Shown here in pieces: positions 45,484-54,874 of a stretch of DNA of 64,000 bases. The stretch spans positions 1-64,000 of the forward strand of contig NZ_JACYTP010000003.1 in NCBI RefSeq assembly GCF_014841115.1, read 5' to 3'. The stretch comes from Photobacterium arenosum (lineage in GTDB: Bacteria > Pseudomonadota > Gammaproteobacteria > Enterobacterales > Vibrionaceae). The position numbers and the translations under genes were made by a program. The number at the start of each line of letters is the position of its first letter. Within the stretch, counting starts at the first letter, position 1. Below the pieces are notes generated by a model. The model worked only from the letters and a program-made list of their open reading frames with translations. It was not told the DNA's origin and searched no databases.

Positions 45484-46362
45484 TCAGGATGTGCTGAAGA
45501 AGTGACTTACGAACTCAATAAACAGCCTCAGCTTCTCTGGCTGGTGATCTTTGTGGTTATAGAGAAGATAGACATTGCGCGGGTTGGCCGACCAGTTATC
45601 CAGCACTCGTACCAGCTCACCGCTGTGAATGTATTTTTTCAGCATGGCATCTGGCATTAATGTAATTCCCAGCCCGGCCACACAAGCTTTCCTGACCACA
45701 TTCAGCTGATTGGACTCGAAGCGTCCCTTCTCATTAACCGTGATGTTTTCTCCGTCTTTGTTGCTGAGCCGCCAGCGCAGCAGAGGAGAGCCTTTGAGCA
45801 GGGAGTGCTTGGACAGATCTTGTGCATGAGTGAGCGTTGGGTGACGTTGCAGATAATCTGGGCTGGCAACCAGTATATCTTCCACCGCGTTTATTTTACG
45901 GGCAATCAGTGCCGAATCACGTTGCGGACCGACACGAAAGATAACATCCCAGTCAGTTGGGTCTAACTGCTCGGGTTCGTTGCTCAGAAACAATTCAATA
46001 CTGATAGCCGGGTGTTCGAGCATGAAGGCGTTGAGCATAGGTTGCAGCATGACTTTGCTCAGATTGGTCGGAGCCGCTATTTTGAGTCGTCCGCTTGCTC
46101 CTCTGGATTCTTCCCGAATATTTTCTGCGGTATCCAGTAACTGTTGAAGCAATGGCGTACACAGCTGGTAATACTGCTGGCCAGCTTCAGTCAGCGACAG
46201 CTTACGAGCATGGCGGTTTAGCAGGCGCAGATTCAGGCTTTCTTCCAGTGCCTGTATACGGCGGGTCAGTGTGGCAACAGGCACCTGATGCTTGCGAGAA
46301 GCGGCGGTATAGCTGCCTTCCTCAACCACAATGCGAAATAAATTTAAATCATCAAGCTTCAT
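45484..46362 (-). CDS. LysR-family transcriptional regulator
   Basis: A 292-residue regulator. The N-terminal winged helix-turn-helix is LNLFRIVVEEGSYTAASRK followed by RIQALEESLNLRLLNRHAR. The rest (about 90-290) is the periplasmic-binding-protein-like effector domain. MKLDDLNLFRIV at 46362 is the family start; the frame is open further upstream, but those 42 residues are not LysR-like and overlap the probable operator. A perfect 12-bp inverted repeat sits 46 bases upstream and may be its own binding site. The subtype resembles the CrgA/AaeR-like branch. Targets are unknown. Confidence 0.9.
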   Translation of the reverse strand: MKLDDLNLFRIVVEEGSYTAASRKHQVPVATLTRRIQALEESLNLRLLNRHARKLSLTEAGQQYYQLCTPLLQQLLDTAENIREESRGASGRLKIAAPTNLSKVMLQPMLNAFMLEHPAISIELFLSNEPEQLDPTDWDVIFRVGPQRDSALIARKINAVEDILVASPDYLQRHPTLTHAQDLSKHSLLKGSPLLRWRLSNKDGENITVNEKGRFESNQLNVVRKACVAGLGITLMPDAMLKKYIHSGELVRVLDNWSANPRNVYLLYNHKDHQPEKLRLFIEFVSHFFSTS

Positions 46363-46691
46363 AGGCGTGTCGTGAGCGGATATGAGAAAGTGGGAATTGT
46401 ATAACAAAACACTCAATGTGAAGAGGTTAACATTGAGTGTTATTAAAATAGGACCTTCAGGGACCAAAACGAGTTTCGCAATGGGCAAGATTTTGAACTG
46501 GATAACAGAATACTAAAACTAAAGTTCATGAACAGGCAGACGCCCTGACGTAGCGCGGTTTTACGCCTATCCTAAATGAGAACATTCATCGCGACTACCC
46601 AACTTCGCACAGATTCAATTAGAAGGATGTGCCTGTTCAGCAGAATATTATTCTGTGCTCTTGGCCCCTTGTTTCATGGAGGGCACAATCG
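46363..46691. other. Divergent regulatory region between the LysR gene and rssB
   Basis: This 329-base region contains the perfect inverted repeat at 46408-46441 and, at its right end, GGAGGG (46678-46683), the ribosome site for rssB. A short upstream extension of the rssB frame lies in it and is probably not translated. No other gene is seen. Confidence 0.5.
46408..46441. repeat. Perfect 12-bp inverted repeat upstream of the LysR gene
   Basis: AACACTCAATGT (46408-46419) and ACATTGAGTGTT (46430-46441) with a 10-base spacer. The size and position are operator-like. The octamer CATTGAGT also occurs in the cvpA-purF inverted repeat. Confidence 0.85.
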
Positions 46692-47780
46692 TTGCTAGAA
46701 GGTAAAGATATCCTCATTGTGGAGGACGATCCGGTGTTTCGCCGGATGATAACAGGCTTTTTGCTATCGCAAGGATGCGAGGTCAGGGAAGCTGAAGACG
46801 GTTTACAGGGACTGCGGGCCCTGCGCGACGGTATCCCTGATGTGCTTTTGTGCGATCTGGCCATGCCTGTATTGACAGGCATGGAGTTTGTTGAAGAGGT
46901 TTCACTGCATTACCCCATGATTCCTGTCATTGTCATTTCCGGTACCGGTGAAATGGCCGATGTCGCAGCCGCTCTCAGGCATGGCGTTAAAGATTTTCTG
47001 GTCAAACCGCTGGATAACATCATGGTGCTGAAAGCTGCACTGATGTCGGTACTCAAAGCACAGGAAAACACAACCGAATACACAGACTTTTCCAGCCAGC
47101 TATTGCAGCATGACTCGACGGTAGATGAAGAACTGCAGTGGCATATCAATGAGCTGGAATCAAATCCGGAGATTGCTCGCGAGCTGCTGGTGGGGCTGAT
47201 GCCGGACACCTTGTCCCGTCAGGGAGACTGGCAGATGAGCTACTGCGTTTTGCAGTCTGCCGATGTGCAGCCCGTGTTGCTCGACTACACTTGGTTGATG
47301 GACGGTCGTCTGGCTTTCTATCTGCTTGATGCCGAGTCAGGGGGCCGGCAGGGGGCGGCCACTGTGCTGCTGATACGTGCATTGTTCAATGACTATCTGC
47401 GCAAACGTATGGCAAGCGAGAATGACATTTCCAGTATGCTGCAAACCATTGAAAACGGGATGAAACAGTCGGGTTACGCTGTGCCTATCAAGGGGTTGTT
47501 TGGTATTTTTGATGCGTGTGACAGAAGCCTGGTGGTGGTGTCAACCGGATCGGAAGCGATGCTGAGAACCAGCGATGGAGAAATGATAGTCCCGGCTGGC
47601 ACCAGTCTGGGAGACGGGGCACGAAAAAACCTCACCTCTTCGTATGTTCTGCCGTATTCAGGCGCACGTTTGTCTTTGAGCAAAATTGGCGCCGCTAATT
47701 TCAGTATTACAATTCAGCGACTGGACGCCATGAAAGAGCATGAAATCCATCCGGGAGTGAAAGCAAAAACGAAAGTTTAG
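46692..47780 (+). CDS. rssB: Response regulator RssB, adaptor for RpoS degradation
   Basis: A 362-residue protein. The receiver domain (1-115) starts GKDILIVEDDPVFRRMI, with the phospho-acceptor in LLCDLAMPVLTGMEF (about Asp55) and the conserved Lys in LVKPLDN. The C-terminal PP2C-like domain includes LAFYLLDAESGG and ATVLLIRALFNDYL, which match E. coli RssB closely in pattern. RssB delivers sigma-S to ClpXP. The TTG at 46692 is preferred: GGAGGG lies eight bases upstream, and the resulting N-terminus aligns with E. coli. A GTG at 46629 would add 21 residues. clpX and clpP are also in this window. Confidence 0.85.
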   Translation: MLEGKDILIVEDDPVFRRMITGFLLSQGCEVREAEDGLQGLRALRDGIPDVLLCDLAMPVLTGMEFVEEVSLHYPMIPVIVISGTGEMADVAAALRHGVKDFLVKPLDNIMVLKAALMSVLKAQENTTEYTDFSSQLLQHDSTVDEELQWHINELESNPEIARELLVGLMPDTLSRQGDWQMSYCVLQSADVQPVLLDYTWLMDGRLAFYLLDAESGGRQGAATVLLIRALFNDYLRKRMASENDISSMLQTIENGMKQSGYAVPIKGLFGIFDACDRSLVVVSTGSEAMLRTSDGEMIVPAGTSLGDGARKNLTSSYVLPYSGARLSLSKIGAANFSITIQRLDAMKEHEIHPGVKAKTKV

Positions 47781-47866
47781 CGGAGAATCAATACACTATC
47801 AGCTTTAGGAGTAAACTGGAAAACGTTGGAAAAGTAAACGCTTAGCGTCAATGTACAGGGAAACTA

Positions 47867-47894
47867 TTGAGGTTTATACCTCCCACCATATAAT
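47867..47894 (+). promoter_or_regulatory. Sigma-70 promoter for rfaH
   Basis: TTGAGG (47867-47872), 16-base spacer, TATAAT (47889-47894), 36 bases before the rfaH ATG. Confidence 0.65.
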
Positions 47895-47929
47895 CACTTT
47901 CAGACAGACATTTTCCGGGCAGAGACGAT

Positions 47930-48430
47930 ATGAAAGATTGGTACCTACTTTATTGCAAGCGAAGCGAGCAGGAGCGGGCCGTGGTCAATCTGGATCGTCA
48001 GGGCGTAGAGTGCTATTACCCTCAGGTACTCGTCGAGAAAGTGGTGCGCGGAAAACGTGTCACTGTGAATGAACCACTGTTCCCCAATTATATGTTTGTT
48101 TGTTTTGACCCTGAATATGTCAGCTATACCACAGTCCGCTCGACGCGCGGTGTGGCTGACTTTATCCGCCAGGGGGCATACCCGCAAAAAGTTCAGCCTG
48201 AACTGCTGTTTGAGTTAATGACGAATGAAAATTGCGAAGAACACAGACGTCTGTTGTCTAATCTGCCCAAACCCGGCGAGTGCCTCGAGCTCAAACAAGG
48301 CCAGTTTAAGGGCCTTGAAGCCATCTATCAGGAACCTGACGGTGAAAAGCGCTCATTCATGCTGATAAACTTGCTCGGTAAACCGGTGAAAATCAGTATA
48401 GATAACGCAGATATCGTCCGCCGTGGGTAA
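47930..48430 (+). CDS. rfaH: Transcription antitermination protein RfaH
   Basis: A 166-residue NusG paralogue that loads on RNA polymerase at ops sites and lets it read through long polysaccharide, LPS and conjugation operons. MKDWYLLYCKRSEQERAVVNL is the diagnostic RfaH start. PLFPNYMFVCFD and TRGVADFIRQG are conserved, and the C-terminal KOW-type part is at about 110-166. It is a likely regulator of the polysaccharide cluster at the left of the window, although I did not find a full ops element there. Confidence 0.94.
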   Translation: MKDWYLLYCKRSEQERAVVNLDRQGVECYYPQVLVEKVVRGKRVTVNEPLFPNYMFVCFDPEYVSYTTVRSTRGVADFIRQGAYPQKVQPELLFELMTNENCEEHRRLLSNLPKPGECLELKQGQFKGLEAIYQEPDGEKRSFMLINLLGKPVKISIDNADIVRRG

Positions 48431-48587
48431 CCTGGTCGTGGCTTAAACATTCCGCCATCTCTGTCCTGCGTAATCTGTCTTTTTGTCGTTGAGGACACCA
48501 GCTCACGCTTATTGCTCAGATCTCTCGCTGCATAAAGGCAAGTTTGTTATATTGCGACTGACAATGACAACGTACATGGAAAAAGCA

Positions 48588-49490
48588 ATGCAAAAGTCTT
48601 CCCCAGTTCGTAAAGCGGTCATTCCGGTAGCCGGTTTAGGGACCAGGATGTTACCAGCCACAAAGGCCATTCCCAAAGAGATGCTGCCTATTGTGGACAA
48701 ACCTCTTATTCAATATGTCGTGAATGAATGTGTTGCGGCCGGTATTAAAGAAATAGTGCTGGTTACCCATTCGTCTAAAAACTCTATTGAAAACCACTTT
48801 GATACTTCATTTGAGCTGGAAGCAACGCTTGAAAAGCGGGTTAAGCGTCAGTTGCTGGATGAAGTACAGAACATCTGTCCAAGTGATGTGACCATAATGC
48901 ATGTGCGTCAGGGCCAGGCAAAAGGCCTGGGCCATGCGGTACTTTGTGCCCGTCCACTGGTAGGCAACGAGCCGTTTGCCGTTGTCCTGCCAGATGTGAT
49001 TCTGGATGATGCTGCCAGCGATCTGCGTAGTGAGAACATGGCAGCTATGGTTAATCTGTTCAATGAAACAGGTGTTAGCCAGGTCATGGTAGAGCCAGTA
49101 CCAATGTCGGAAGTGTCTAACTATGGTGTGGCTGATGTGAATGGCGAGCAAATTGCGCCAGGCGATTCAGCCTCTATGGCCAAGGTTGTTGAGAAACCAG
49201 CGGCTGATCAGGCGCCGTCTAACCTGGCTATCGTGGGGCGTTATATCCTTCCTGCCGAAATCTGGGAAATTCTTGCCAAAACTCCGATTGGTGCAGGTGA
49301 TGAAATTCAGTTGACAGACGCAATTGATATGTTGATGGAAAAGCAGCAGGTTAATGCGTTCCACATGACTGGTAAGAGTCATGATTGCGGCAGTAAACTG
49401 GGTTATATGCAGGCATTCGTAGAATACGGCTTACGCCACCCTGTGCTCGGGAATGATTTCGCGGCTTATCTGAAAACGCTGCAGAAATAA
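48588..49490 (+). CDS. galU: UTP-glucose-1-phosphate uridylyltransferase
   Basis: A 300-residue enzyme making UDP-glucose, the precursor of UDP-galactose, UDP-glucuronate and many glycans. [20 protein letters not shown] is the nucleotidyltransferase signature, and [18 protein letters not shown] follows. The ATG at 48588 (MQKSSPVRK) fits the E. coli length and has GGAAAAAG just upstream; in-frame ATGs at 48564 and 48576, and a longer frame to 48483, are less likely. It provides substrate for ugd at 25948. A terminator shared with folD follows. Confidence 0.95.
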   Translation: MQKSSPVRKAVIPVAGLGTRMLPATKAIPKEMLPIVDKPLIQYVVNECVAAGIKEIVLVTHSSKNSIENHFDTSFELEATLEKRVKRQLLDEVQNICPSDVTIMHVRQGQAKGLGHAVLCARPLVGNEPFAVVLPDVILDDAASDLRSENMAAMVNLFNETGVSQVMVEPVPMSEVSNYGVADVNGEQIAPGDSASMAKVVEKPAADQAPSNLAIVGRYILPAEIWEILAKTPIGAGDEIQLTDAIDMLMEKQQVNAFHMTGKSHDCGSKLGYMQAFVEYGLRHPVLGNDFAAYLKTLQK

Positions 49491-49538
49491 CGCGGGTTAT
49501 AACAGGTTATAAAAGCTGGCCAGTACCGATGAATAACA

Positions 49539-49569
49539 AAAAAAGCGAGGTTGATTACCTCGCTTTTTT
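49539..49569. terminator. Bidirectional terminator between galU and folD
   Basis: AAAAAAGCGAGG (49539-49550) and CCTCGCTTTTTT (49558-49569) with a 7-base loop; both strands carry a T-run. Confidence 0.92.
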
Positions 49570-49592
49570 GTCTCTGGATAACTAAATACCTG

Positions 49593-50450
49593 TCAGCTTT
49601 CGTGGAATTGCTCACAGGCCAGCAGGGTATTTTCGATCAGTGTGGCAACCGTCATCGGGCCAACACCACCAGGGACGGGAGTAATGTGTTTGGCCTTTTG
49701 GCGCGCGACATCATATTCCACATCACCCACCAGGGTGCCGTTGTCCAGGCGATTGATACCGACATCTATGATAGTCGCGCCTTCTTTAATCCAGCTACCC
49801 GGAATAAAATTAGGCTTTCCTACCGCGACAACCAGGATATCAGCCTGACGAACATGGCTTTCCAGATCCTGAGTGAATCGGTGACAGGTTGTGGTCGTGG
49901 CGCCGGCAAGCAATAGTTCAAGGGTCATAGGGCGGCCAACGATATTAGAAGCACCCACAATAACCGCGTGTTTGCCACGAGCCTGGATATTATAGCGCTC
50001 CAGCAAAGTGATAATCCCCTTTGGTGTGCATGAGCGCAGTTTCGGGATGCGCTGGCACAGACGCCCGACGTTATAGGGGTGGAAACCGTCGACATCTTTC
50101 TCGGGATTAATATGTTCAAGCACTTTGGTGGAGTCAATGCCTGCAGGCAGAGGCAACTGTACCAGTATCCCGTCTATGGACTGATCCGCATTCAGTTCAT
50201 CAATCAGCGCCAGCAGTTCGACTTCTGCAGTATCAGCAGGAAGGTCGAATGAGCGAGAGATAAAGCCCACTTCTTCACAGGCTTTACGCTTGCTGCCGAC
50301 ATAAATCTGTGAGGCAGGATCCTGACCTACCAGAATGACGGCTAACCCAGGTGCACGTAATCCCGCGTCAGTGCGAGCCTTAACACGTGCAGCAACTTCT
50401 TGTCTGACAGTTTGTGAGATAAGTTTTCCATCAATGATTTGAGCGGCCAT
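49593..50450 (-). CDS. folD: Methylenetetrahydrofolate dehydrogenase / methenyltetrahydrofolate cyclohydrolase
   Basis: A 285-residue bifunctional enzyme interconverting methylene-, methenyl- and formyl-tetrahydrofolate, the source of one-carbon units for purines. [19 protein letters not shown] contains the catalytic Lys and Tyr. [10 protein letters not shown] and [12 protein letters not shown] (NADP site) follow. [10 protein letters not shown] at 50450 is the family start, with AAAGGAAAATC before it; twelve further upstream residues are unlikely. A PurR-type box lies 67 bases upstream, so it may belong to the purine regulon. Confidence 0.96.
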   Translation of the reverse strand: MAAQIIDGKLISQTVRQEVAARVKARTDAGLRAPGLAVILVGQDPASQIYVGSKRKACEEVGFISRSFDLPADTAEVELLALIDELNADQSIDGILVQLPLPAGIDSTKVLEHINPEKDVDGFHPYNVGRLCQRIPKLRSCTPKGIITLLERYNIQARGKHAVIVGASNIVGRPMTLELLLAGATTTTCHRFTQDLESHVRQADILVVAVGKPNFIPGSWIKEGATIIDVGINRLDNGTLVGDVEYDVARQKAKHITPVPGGVGPMTVATLIENTLLACEQFHES

Positions 50451-50517
50451 GATTTTCCTTTGTACAGAAATGAGCTGAGCAGGCATATTGTCGCAGAGAT
50501 AAGGGGGGAAATCTATA

Positions 50518-50533
50518 GCGCAAACGTTTGCTT
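50518..50533 (-). promoter_or_regulatory. PurR-type operator upstream of folD
   Basis: GCGCAAACGTTTGCTT matches the 16-base PurR consensus at 14 positions, with the central AAACGTTT palindrome intact. Confidence 0.75.
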
Positions 50534-50729
50534 TTTGCAGGCTTCAGATAAAATCCCTGCGTTAATAAAGAAGTAATTGCTGCCTAAAATACTGCAATCT
50601 AAAGATTTTCAAATAATAAGTGCTTAGCTGTACAGAGAAAGGATGTGTTTCGCTGAGGCAACAAAGGAGGGTGTTTGCCGTAAGTTTAACCGCTTGGTGC
50701 ATTTGGCGAGGTATTTTAACGTTTTATCG

Positions 50730-50757
50730 TTGACCTTGATCTCAAGCGACGTATAAT
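50730..50757 (+). promoter_or_regulatory. Sigma-70 promoter of tRNA-Arg
   Basis: TTGACC (50730-50735), 16-base spacer, TATAAT (50752-50757). The tRNA starts 46 bases after the -10. Confidence 0.85.
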
Positions 50758-50802
50758 TCACCCCCGTTAGTTAACGCTCCTGGTTGCTAACTCTCAGACA
50801 AT

Positions 50803-50879
50803 GCGCCCTTAGCTCAGTTGGATAGAGCACGTGCCTTCTAAGCATGTGGTCGCAGGTTCGAATCCTGCAGGGCGCGCCA
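50803..50879 (+). tRNA. argU: tRNA-Arg (anticodon UCU)
   Basis: A 77-base gene with acceptor stem GCGCCCT/AGGGCGC, D-arm AGCTCAGTTGGATAGAGC, anticodon loop CTTCTAA (anticodon TCT), T-loop GTTCGAATC and an encoded CCA end. It closely resembles E. coli argU, which reads the AGA codon. It has its own strong promoter. Confidence 0.97.
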
Positions 50880-51296
50880 CTTTTCTTCGTCACACCCTTC
50901 TTTTTCTACTCGCTTCTTCATTTTTCATCTTTGGTTACAGTGCGCAAAGCAGCATGCAGTATTGATTAAAATTCCTGCACTGAATCGATATTTGAACAAA
51001 AAAGCGAGGTTAAACTGCAATTTTTTCGTGTTTTCTCTTGAAAATGCGAATTCAGACCCTATCTTGTCCGAAGGTTTACACTTGGTGTGACACCAGATGC
51101 CTCGACGAAAGAGGGCTGGGTCGTTATAATACCGCGCTTTAATTTTTGTTTCAGTGGCACTGGCTAGTGATACAGAAATTGACCGAATTCAGGCGTTATG
51201 GTGTTCAAGCCGTAACACGAAAGGATGCCAGCGTCAGCAGAGATCTGACGGGCAAGATAACTCAGTCAACCTGAGTCAGTTTTGAGGTTTAAGAAA
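50880..51296. other. Intergenic region between tRNA-Arg and tig
   Basis: About 420 bases without a gene. It contains a likely tig promoter (51102-51130). No RNA gene or repeat is recognised. tRNA genes are frequent integration sites, but no attachment-site repeat of the tRNA 3' end is seen here. Confidence 0.5.
51102..51130 (+). promoter_or_regulatory. Probable sigma-70 promoter for tig
   Basis: TCGACG (51102-51107), 17-base spacer, TATAAT (51125-51130), giving a long leader of about 160 bases before the tig ATG. Confidence 0.55.
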
Positions 51297-52601
51297 ATGC
51301 AAGTTACCGTTGAAACCACTGAAGGCCTAGAACGCCAAATTACGATTACTGTACCTGCTGCAAACATCGAAGATGCAGTAACTGCCCAGTTGCAGAAAAT
51401 CGCTAAAACCCGTCGTTTTGACGGTTTCCGTCCTGGTAAAGCACCAATCAAGATGGTTGCACGTATGTTCGGCGCATCTGTACGTCAGGATGTACTGGGT
51501 GAAGTGATGCAGCGTCATTACATTGAAGCTATCGTTAAAGAGAAAATTAACCCAGCCGGTGCGCCAACGTTCACGCCAGTCGACATGGCTGAAGGTAAGG
51601 ATCTGGTTTTCAAAGCAACCTTCGAAGTGTTCCCTGAAATTGAACTGACGGGTCTGGACAAGATTGCTATCGAGAAGCCAGCTGCTGAAGTGAAAGAAGA
51701 AGACGTTGCTCAGATGCTGGAAACACTGCGTAAGCAGCAAGCTAACTGGGCTGAAGTTGATACCGCTGCTGACGCAGACAGCCGTGTGACTATCGATTTC
51801 ACTGGTTCTATTGACGGTGAAGAATTCGACGGCGGTAAAGCAGAAGCTTTCCCTCTGGCAATGGGCCAGGGCCGTATGATTCCAGGCTTCGAAGAAGGTA
51901 TCGTTGGTAAGAAAGCGGGTGAAGAGTTCAGCATTGAAGTCACTTTCCCTGAAGACTATCACGCCGAGAACCTGAAAGGTAAAGCGGCTGTGTTCGCCAT
52001 CAAACTGCACAAAGTAGAAGCTCAGGAGCTGCCAGAGCTGAACGACGAATTTGTGAAGAAGTTTGGCGTTGAAGACGGTTCTGTTGAAGGCCTGAAAGCT
52101 GAAGTGCGCAAGAACATGGAGCGCGAGCTGAAGCAAGCGGTTAAAGGCCGTATCAAGGATCAGGTTCTGAATGGTCTGATTGAACAAAACGACATTGCTG
52201 TACCTTCTGCGCTGATTGACCAGGAAGTTAACACCCTGCGTCAGCAGGCTGTTCAGCGTTTCGGCGGTAATGCGGATAATGCACCAGAGCTGCCACGTGA
52301 GCTGTTCGAAGAGCAAGCTAAACGTCGTGTAGTAGTTGGTCTGCTGCTGGGTGAAGTGATCAAGGCTGAAGAACTGAAAGCCGATGACGAGCGAGTTAAG
52401 GCGCTGATCACTGAAATGGCATCTGCTTATGAAGATCCAACGGAAGTTGTTGCATACTATGAAAAGAATGAGCAACTGATGAACAACATGCGTAATGTTG
52501 CTCTGGAAGAACAAGCGATTGATGCTCTACTGGCTAAAGCACAGGTTTCAGAAAAAGAAGTAAGCTTCAATGAGCTGATGAATCAGCAACCAGCAGCTTA
52601 A
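51297..52601 (+). CDS. tig: Trigger factor
   Basis: A 434-residue ribosome-bound chaperone and peptidyl-prolyl isomerase. The N-terminal ribosome-binding domain has the docking loop [10 protein letters not shown] (about residues 41-50). The FKBP-type PPIase domain (about 150-245) includes [15 protein letters not shown] and [11 protein letters not shown], and the helical arm region follows to the C-terminus. The ATG at 51297 gives [13 protein letters not shown], the family start; five extra upstream residues are possible but atypical. The tig-clpP-clpX-lon order is conserved across gammaproteobacteria. Confidence 0.97.
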   Translation: MQVTVETTEGLERQITITVPAANIEDAVTAQLQKIAKTRRFDGFRPGKAPIKMVARMFGASVRQDVLGEVMQRHYIEAIVKEKINPAGAPTFTPVDMAEGKDLVFKATFEVFPEIELTGLDKIAIEKPAAEVKEEDVAQMLETLRKQQANWAEVDTAADADSRVTIDFTGSIDGEEFDGGKAEAFPLAMGQGRMIPGFEEGIVGKKAGEEFSIEVTFPEDYHAENLKGKAAVFAIKLHKVEAQELPELNDEFVKKFGVEDGSVEGLKAEVRKNMERELKQAVKGRIKDQVLNGLIEQNDIAVPSALIDQEVNTLRQQAVQRFGGNADNAPELPRELFEEQAKRRVVVGLLLGEVIKAEELKADDERVKALITEMASAYEDPTEVVAYYEKNEQLMNNMRNVALEEQAIDALLAKAQVSEKEVSFNELMNQQPAA

Positions 52602-52628
52602 TTGACTGAAATGACTGAAATGACTGTA

Positions 52629-52653
52629 AAGATTTGACTTCATTTCAAATCTT
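52629..52653 (+). other. Hairpin and short tandem repeat between tig and clpP
   Basis: AAGATTTGA (52629-52637) and TCAAATCTT (52645-52653) form a perfect 9-bp A/T-rich stem. Just before it, GACTGAAAT is repeated in tandem (from about 52604). There is no T-run, so this is either a weak terminator or a processing site. Confidence 0.5.
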
Positions 52654-52716
52654 CTGCTAACAATGGTCCGTATGAGTCAATCATTCGGGCCATTAATTTT
52701 TTGGGGAAATAAGGTT

Positions 52717-53340
52717 ATGAGCTACCAAGATAATAACGCCATGTCGCCAATTATGAATGCGCTGGTTCCTATGGTGGTCGAGCAGACCTCTCGTGGCGAG
52801 CGTTCCTACGACATCTATTCCCGACTATTGAAGGAGCGTGTGATCTTTCTGACCGGCCAGGTTGAAGATCAGATGGCGAACCTGGTTGTGGCACAGCTGT
52901 TGTTCCTGGAGTCAGAGAACCCTGACAAAGATATTTTCCTGTATATTAACTCCCCTGGTGGCTCAGTCACTGCAGGTATGTCCATCTATGACACTATGCA
53001 ACACATCAAACCGGATGTGAGTACCTTCTGTATGGGACAAGCATGTTCAATGGGTGCATTCCTGCTGGCAGGTGGAGCGAAAGGTAAACGTTTTTGTCTG
53101 CCTAATTCCCGTGTAATGATCCACCAACCATTAGGCGGTTTCCAGGGACAGGCTTCTGATATTCAGATTCATGCTCAGGAAATTCTGACAATTAAGAAGC
53201 GATTAAACAATCTGCTGGCTGACCATACCGGCCAACCATTGGAAATCGTTGAAAAAGATACAGACCGTGACAACTTCATGTCTGCTGAGCAGGCTGCGGA
53301 GTATGGACTGGTTGATGCCGTTTTGAATAAGCGTGACTAA
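52717..53340 (+). CDS. clpP: ATP-dependent Clp protease proteolytic subunit
   Basis: A 207-residue serine protease forming the tetradecameric chamber used by ClpX and ClpA. The catalytic Ser111 is in [12 protein letters not shown], His136 in VMIHQPLGG, and Asp185 in DTDRDNFMS. The oxyanion region [11 protein letters not shown] is present. The ATG at 52717 ([11 protein letters not shown]) with AAATAAGG upstream gives the normal length with a short propeptide; an in-frame start at 52663 is less likely. It lies 114 bases before clpX. Confidence 0.97.
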   Translation: MSYQDNNAMSPIMNALVPMVVEQTSRGERSYDIYSRLLKERVIFLTGQVEDQMANLVVAQLLFLESENPDKDIFLYINSPGGSVTAGMSIYDTMQHIKPDVSTFCMGQACSMGAFLLAGGAKGKRFCLPNSRVMIHQPLGGFQGQASDIQIHAQEILTIKKRLNNLLADHTGQPLEIVEKDTDRDNFMSAEQAAEYGLVDAVLNKRD

Positions 53341-53454
53341 CCTGTCATTATGGTGCACAGTGCTCTGAAGGCGCAAGGTGACAGCAAAGTGACGAGAGAT
53401 GTTATACACTCAAAACAAGGCAAGGATGGGTGAAACCCAATATGAGGTTAGCGA

Positions 53455-54735
53455 ATGACAGATAAGCGAAAAGAGAGTGGTAGTGGAAAACTGCTGTACT
53501 GCTCTTTCTGCGGTAAAAGTCAGCATGAAGTTCGCAAGCTGATTGCTGGCCCTTCTGTGTATATTTGCGATGAGTGCGTCGATCTGTGTAACGACATCAT
53601 TCGCGAAGAAATCAAAGAAGTTATGCCAAAGCGCGATGGTAATGAACTGCCAACGCCAAGGGAGATCCGCACGCACTTAGATGATTATGTCATCGGCCAG
53701 GATCACGCGAAGAAAGTACTGGCTGTAGCTGTCTACAACCATTACAAGCGTTTGCGTAATGGCGACACCACAAGTGATGGTGTCGAGTTGGGTAAAAGTA
53801 ACATCCTGCTGATAGGTCCGACGGGTAGTGGTAAAACACTGCTTGCAGAAACGCTGGCGCGTATGCTGGATGTACCTTTCACTATGGCGGATGCAACGAC
53901 CCTGACCGAAGCCGGTTATGTCGGTGAAGATGTAGAAAACATCATCCAGAAGTTGCTGCAGAAATGTGATTACGATGTCGCTAAAGCTGAGCGCGGAATA
54001 GTTTATATTGATGAAATTGACAAGATTTCCCGTAAATCTGACAACCCATCAATTACCCGTGACGTGTCTGGCGAAGGTGTGCAGCAGGCGCTGCTGAAAT
54101 TGATCGAGGGTACGGTTGCCTCTGTGCCTCCACAGGGCGGTCGTAAACATCCTCAGCAGGAGTTCCTGCAGGTTGATACATCGAAAATACTCTTTATTTG
54201 TGGTGGTGCATTTGCAGGCCTGGATAAAGTGGTAGAGCAACGTGTGGCAACCAGTTCAGGTATTGGTTTTGGTGCGGAAGTCCGCTCTAAAGATCAGCGC
54301 AACACACTCAGTGATTTATTCGAGAAAGTCGAACCGGAAGATCTGGTGAAATACGGTTTGATCCCTGAGTTTATCGGTCGTCTGCCAGTCACTGCGATTT
54401 TGAGTGAGCTGGATGAATCTGCTCTGGTGCAGATTCTGCGTGAGCCGAAAAATGCGCTGACAAAACAGTATGCTGCATTACTGGAGCTGGAAAACGTTGA
54501 ACTGGAATTTCGTGACGATGCGCTGCAGGCAATTGCCCGTAAAGCCATGGAACGTAAAACCGGTGCACGTGGCCTTCGCTCTATCGTAGAGGCGGTGCTG
54601 CTGGATACCATGTATGAGCTACCTTCTGCCGAAGGCGTGAGTAAAGTAGTGATTGATGAGTCGGTTATTAAAGGTGAATCTGAACCTTTGCTGATTTATG
54701 AAAACACTGAAAATCAAGCTGCAGGCGGCGAGTAA
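53455..54735 (+). CDS. clpX: ATP-dependent Clp protease ATP-binding subunit ClpX
   Basis: A 426-residue AAA+ unfoldase that feeds substrates, including RssB-bound sigma-S, to ClpP. The N-terminal zinc-binding domain has Cys16, Cys19, Cys38 and Cys41. Walker A is GPTGSGKT (121-128), Walker B is VYIDEIDK (183-190), and the ClpP-docking IGF loop is in [10 protein letters not shown]. The C-terminal sensor region [10 protein letters not shown] is present. A clear terminator follows. Confidence 0.97.
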   Translation: MTDKRKESGSGKLLYCSFCGKSQHEVRKLIAGPSVYICDECVDLCNDIIREEIKEVMPKRDGNELPTPREIRTHLDDYVIGQDHAKKVLAVAVYNHYKRLRNGDTTSDGVELGKSNILLIGPTGSGKTLLAETLARMLDVPFTMADATTLTEAGYVGEDVENIIQKLLQKCDYDVAKAERGIVYIDEIDKISRKSDNPSITRDVSGEGVQQALLKLIEGTVASVPPQGGRKHPQQEFLQVDTSKILFICGGAFAGLDKVVEQRVATSSGIGFGAEVRSKDQRNTLSDLFEKVEPEDLVKYGLIPEFIGRLPVTAILSELDESALVQILREPKNALTKQYAALLELENVELEFRDDALQAIARKAMERKTGARGLRSIVEAVLLDTMYELPSAEGVSKVVIDESVIKGESEPLLIYENTENQAAGGE

Positions 54736-54765
54736 GTGGTTGCAAAACGTACAGTTTGAGTAAAT

Positions 54766-54789
54766 AAAGGAGGCTTTGGCCTCCTTTTT
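54766..54789 (+). terminator. Rho-independent terminator after clpX
   Basis: AAAGGAGGC (54766-54774) and GCCTCCTTT (54779-54787), loop TTTG, then TT. Confidence 0.88.
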
Positions 54790-54808
54790 GATTTTCTGGC
54801 AAATCGAC

Positions 54809-54837
54809 CGTTGAATCTTGTCAGTCTGCCCCCATAT
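54809..54837 (+). promoter_or_regulatory. Sigma-32 (heat-shock) promoter of lon
   Basis: CGTTGAAT (54809-54816) and CCCCATAT (54830-54837), 13 bases apart, match the RpoH -35 (CTTGAA) and -10 (CCCCATnT) patterns. It lies 38 bases before the lon start. Confidence 0.75.
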
Positions 54838-54874
54838 ACTCACTAAAAGAGACTGAACGGAAAGAGAGAACAAT

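Larger units (their letters stand above)
50451..50802. other. Intergenic region between folD and tRNA-Arg
   Basis: About 350 bases holding the folD upstream region with a PurR-type box (50518-50533) and the tRNA promoter (50730-50757). Nothing else is recognised. Confidence 0.6.

Noticed and set aside
50803-51296. tRNA-Arg as a mobile-element attachment site
   Set aside because: The tRNA is followed by conserved core genes (tig, clpPX). No integrase or duplicated 3' tRNA segment is present.
51327-52514. A 395-codon open frame antisense to tig
   Set aside because: It lies entirely opposite a highly conserved gene with biased codons, which removes stop codons on the other strand. It has no domain signature or separate regulatory signals.
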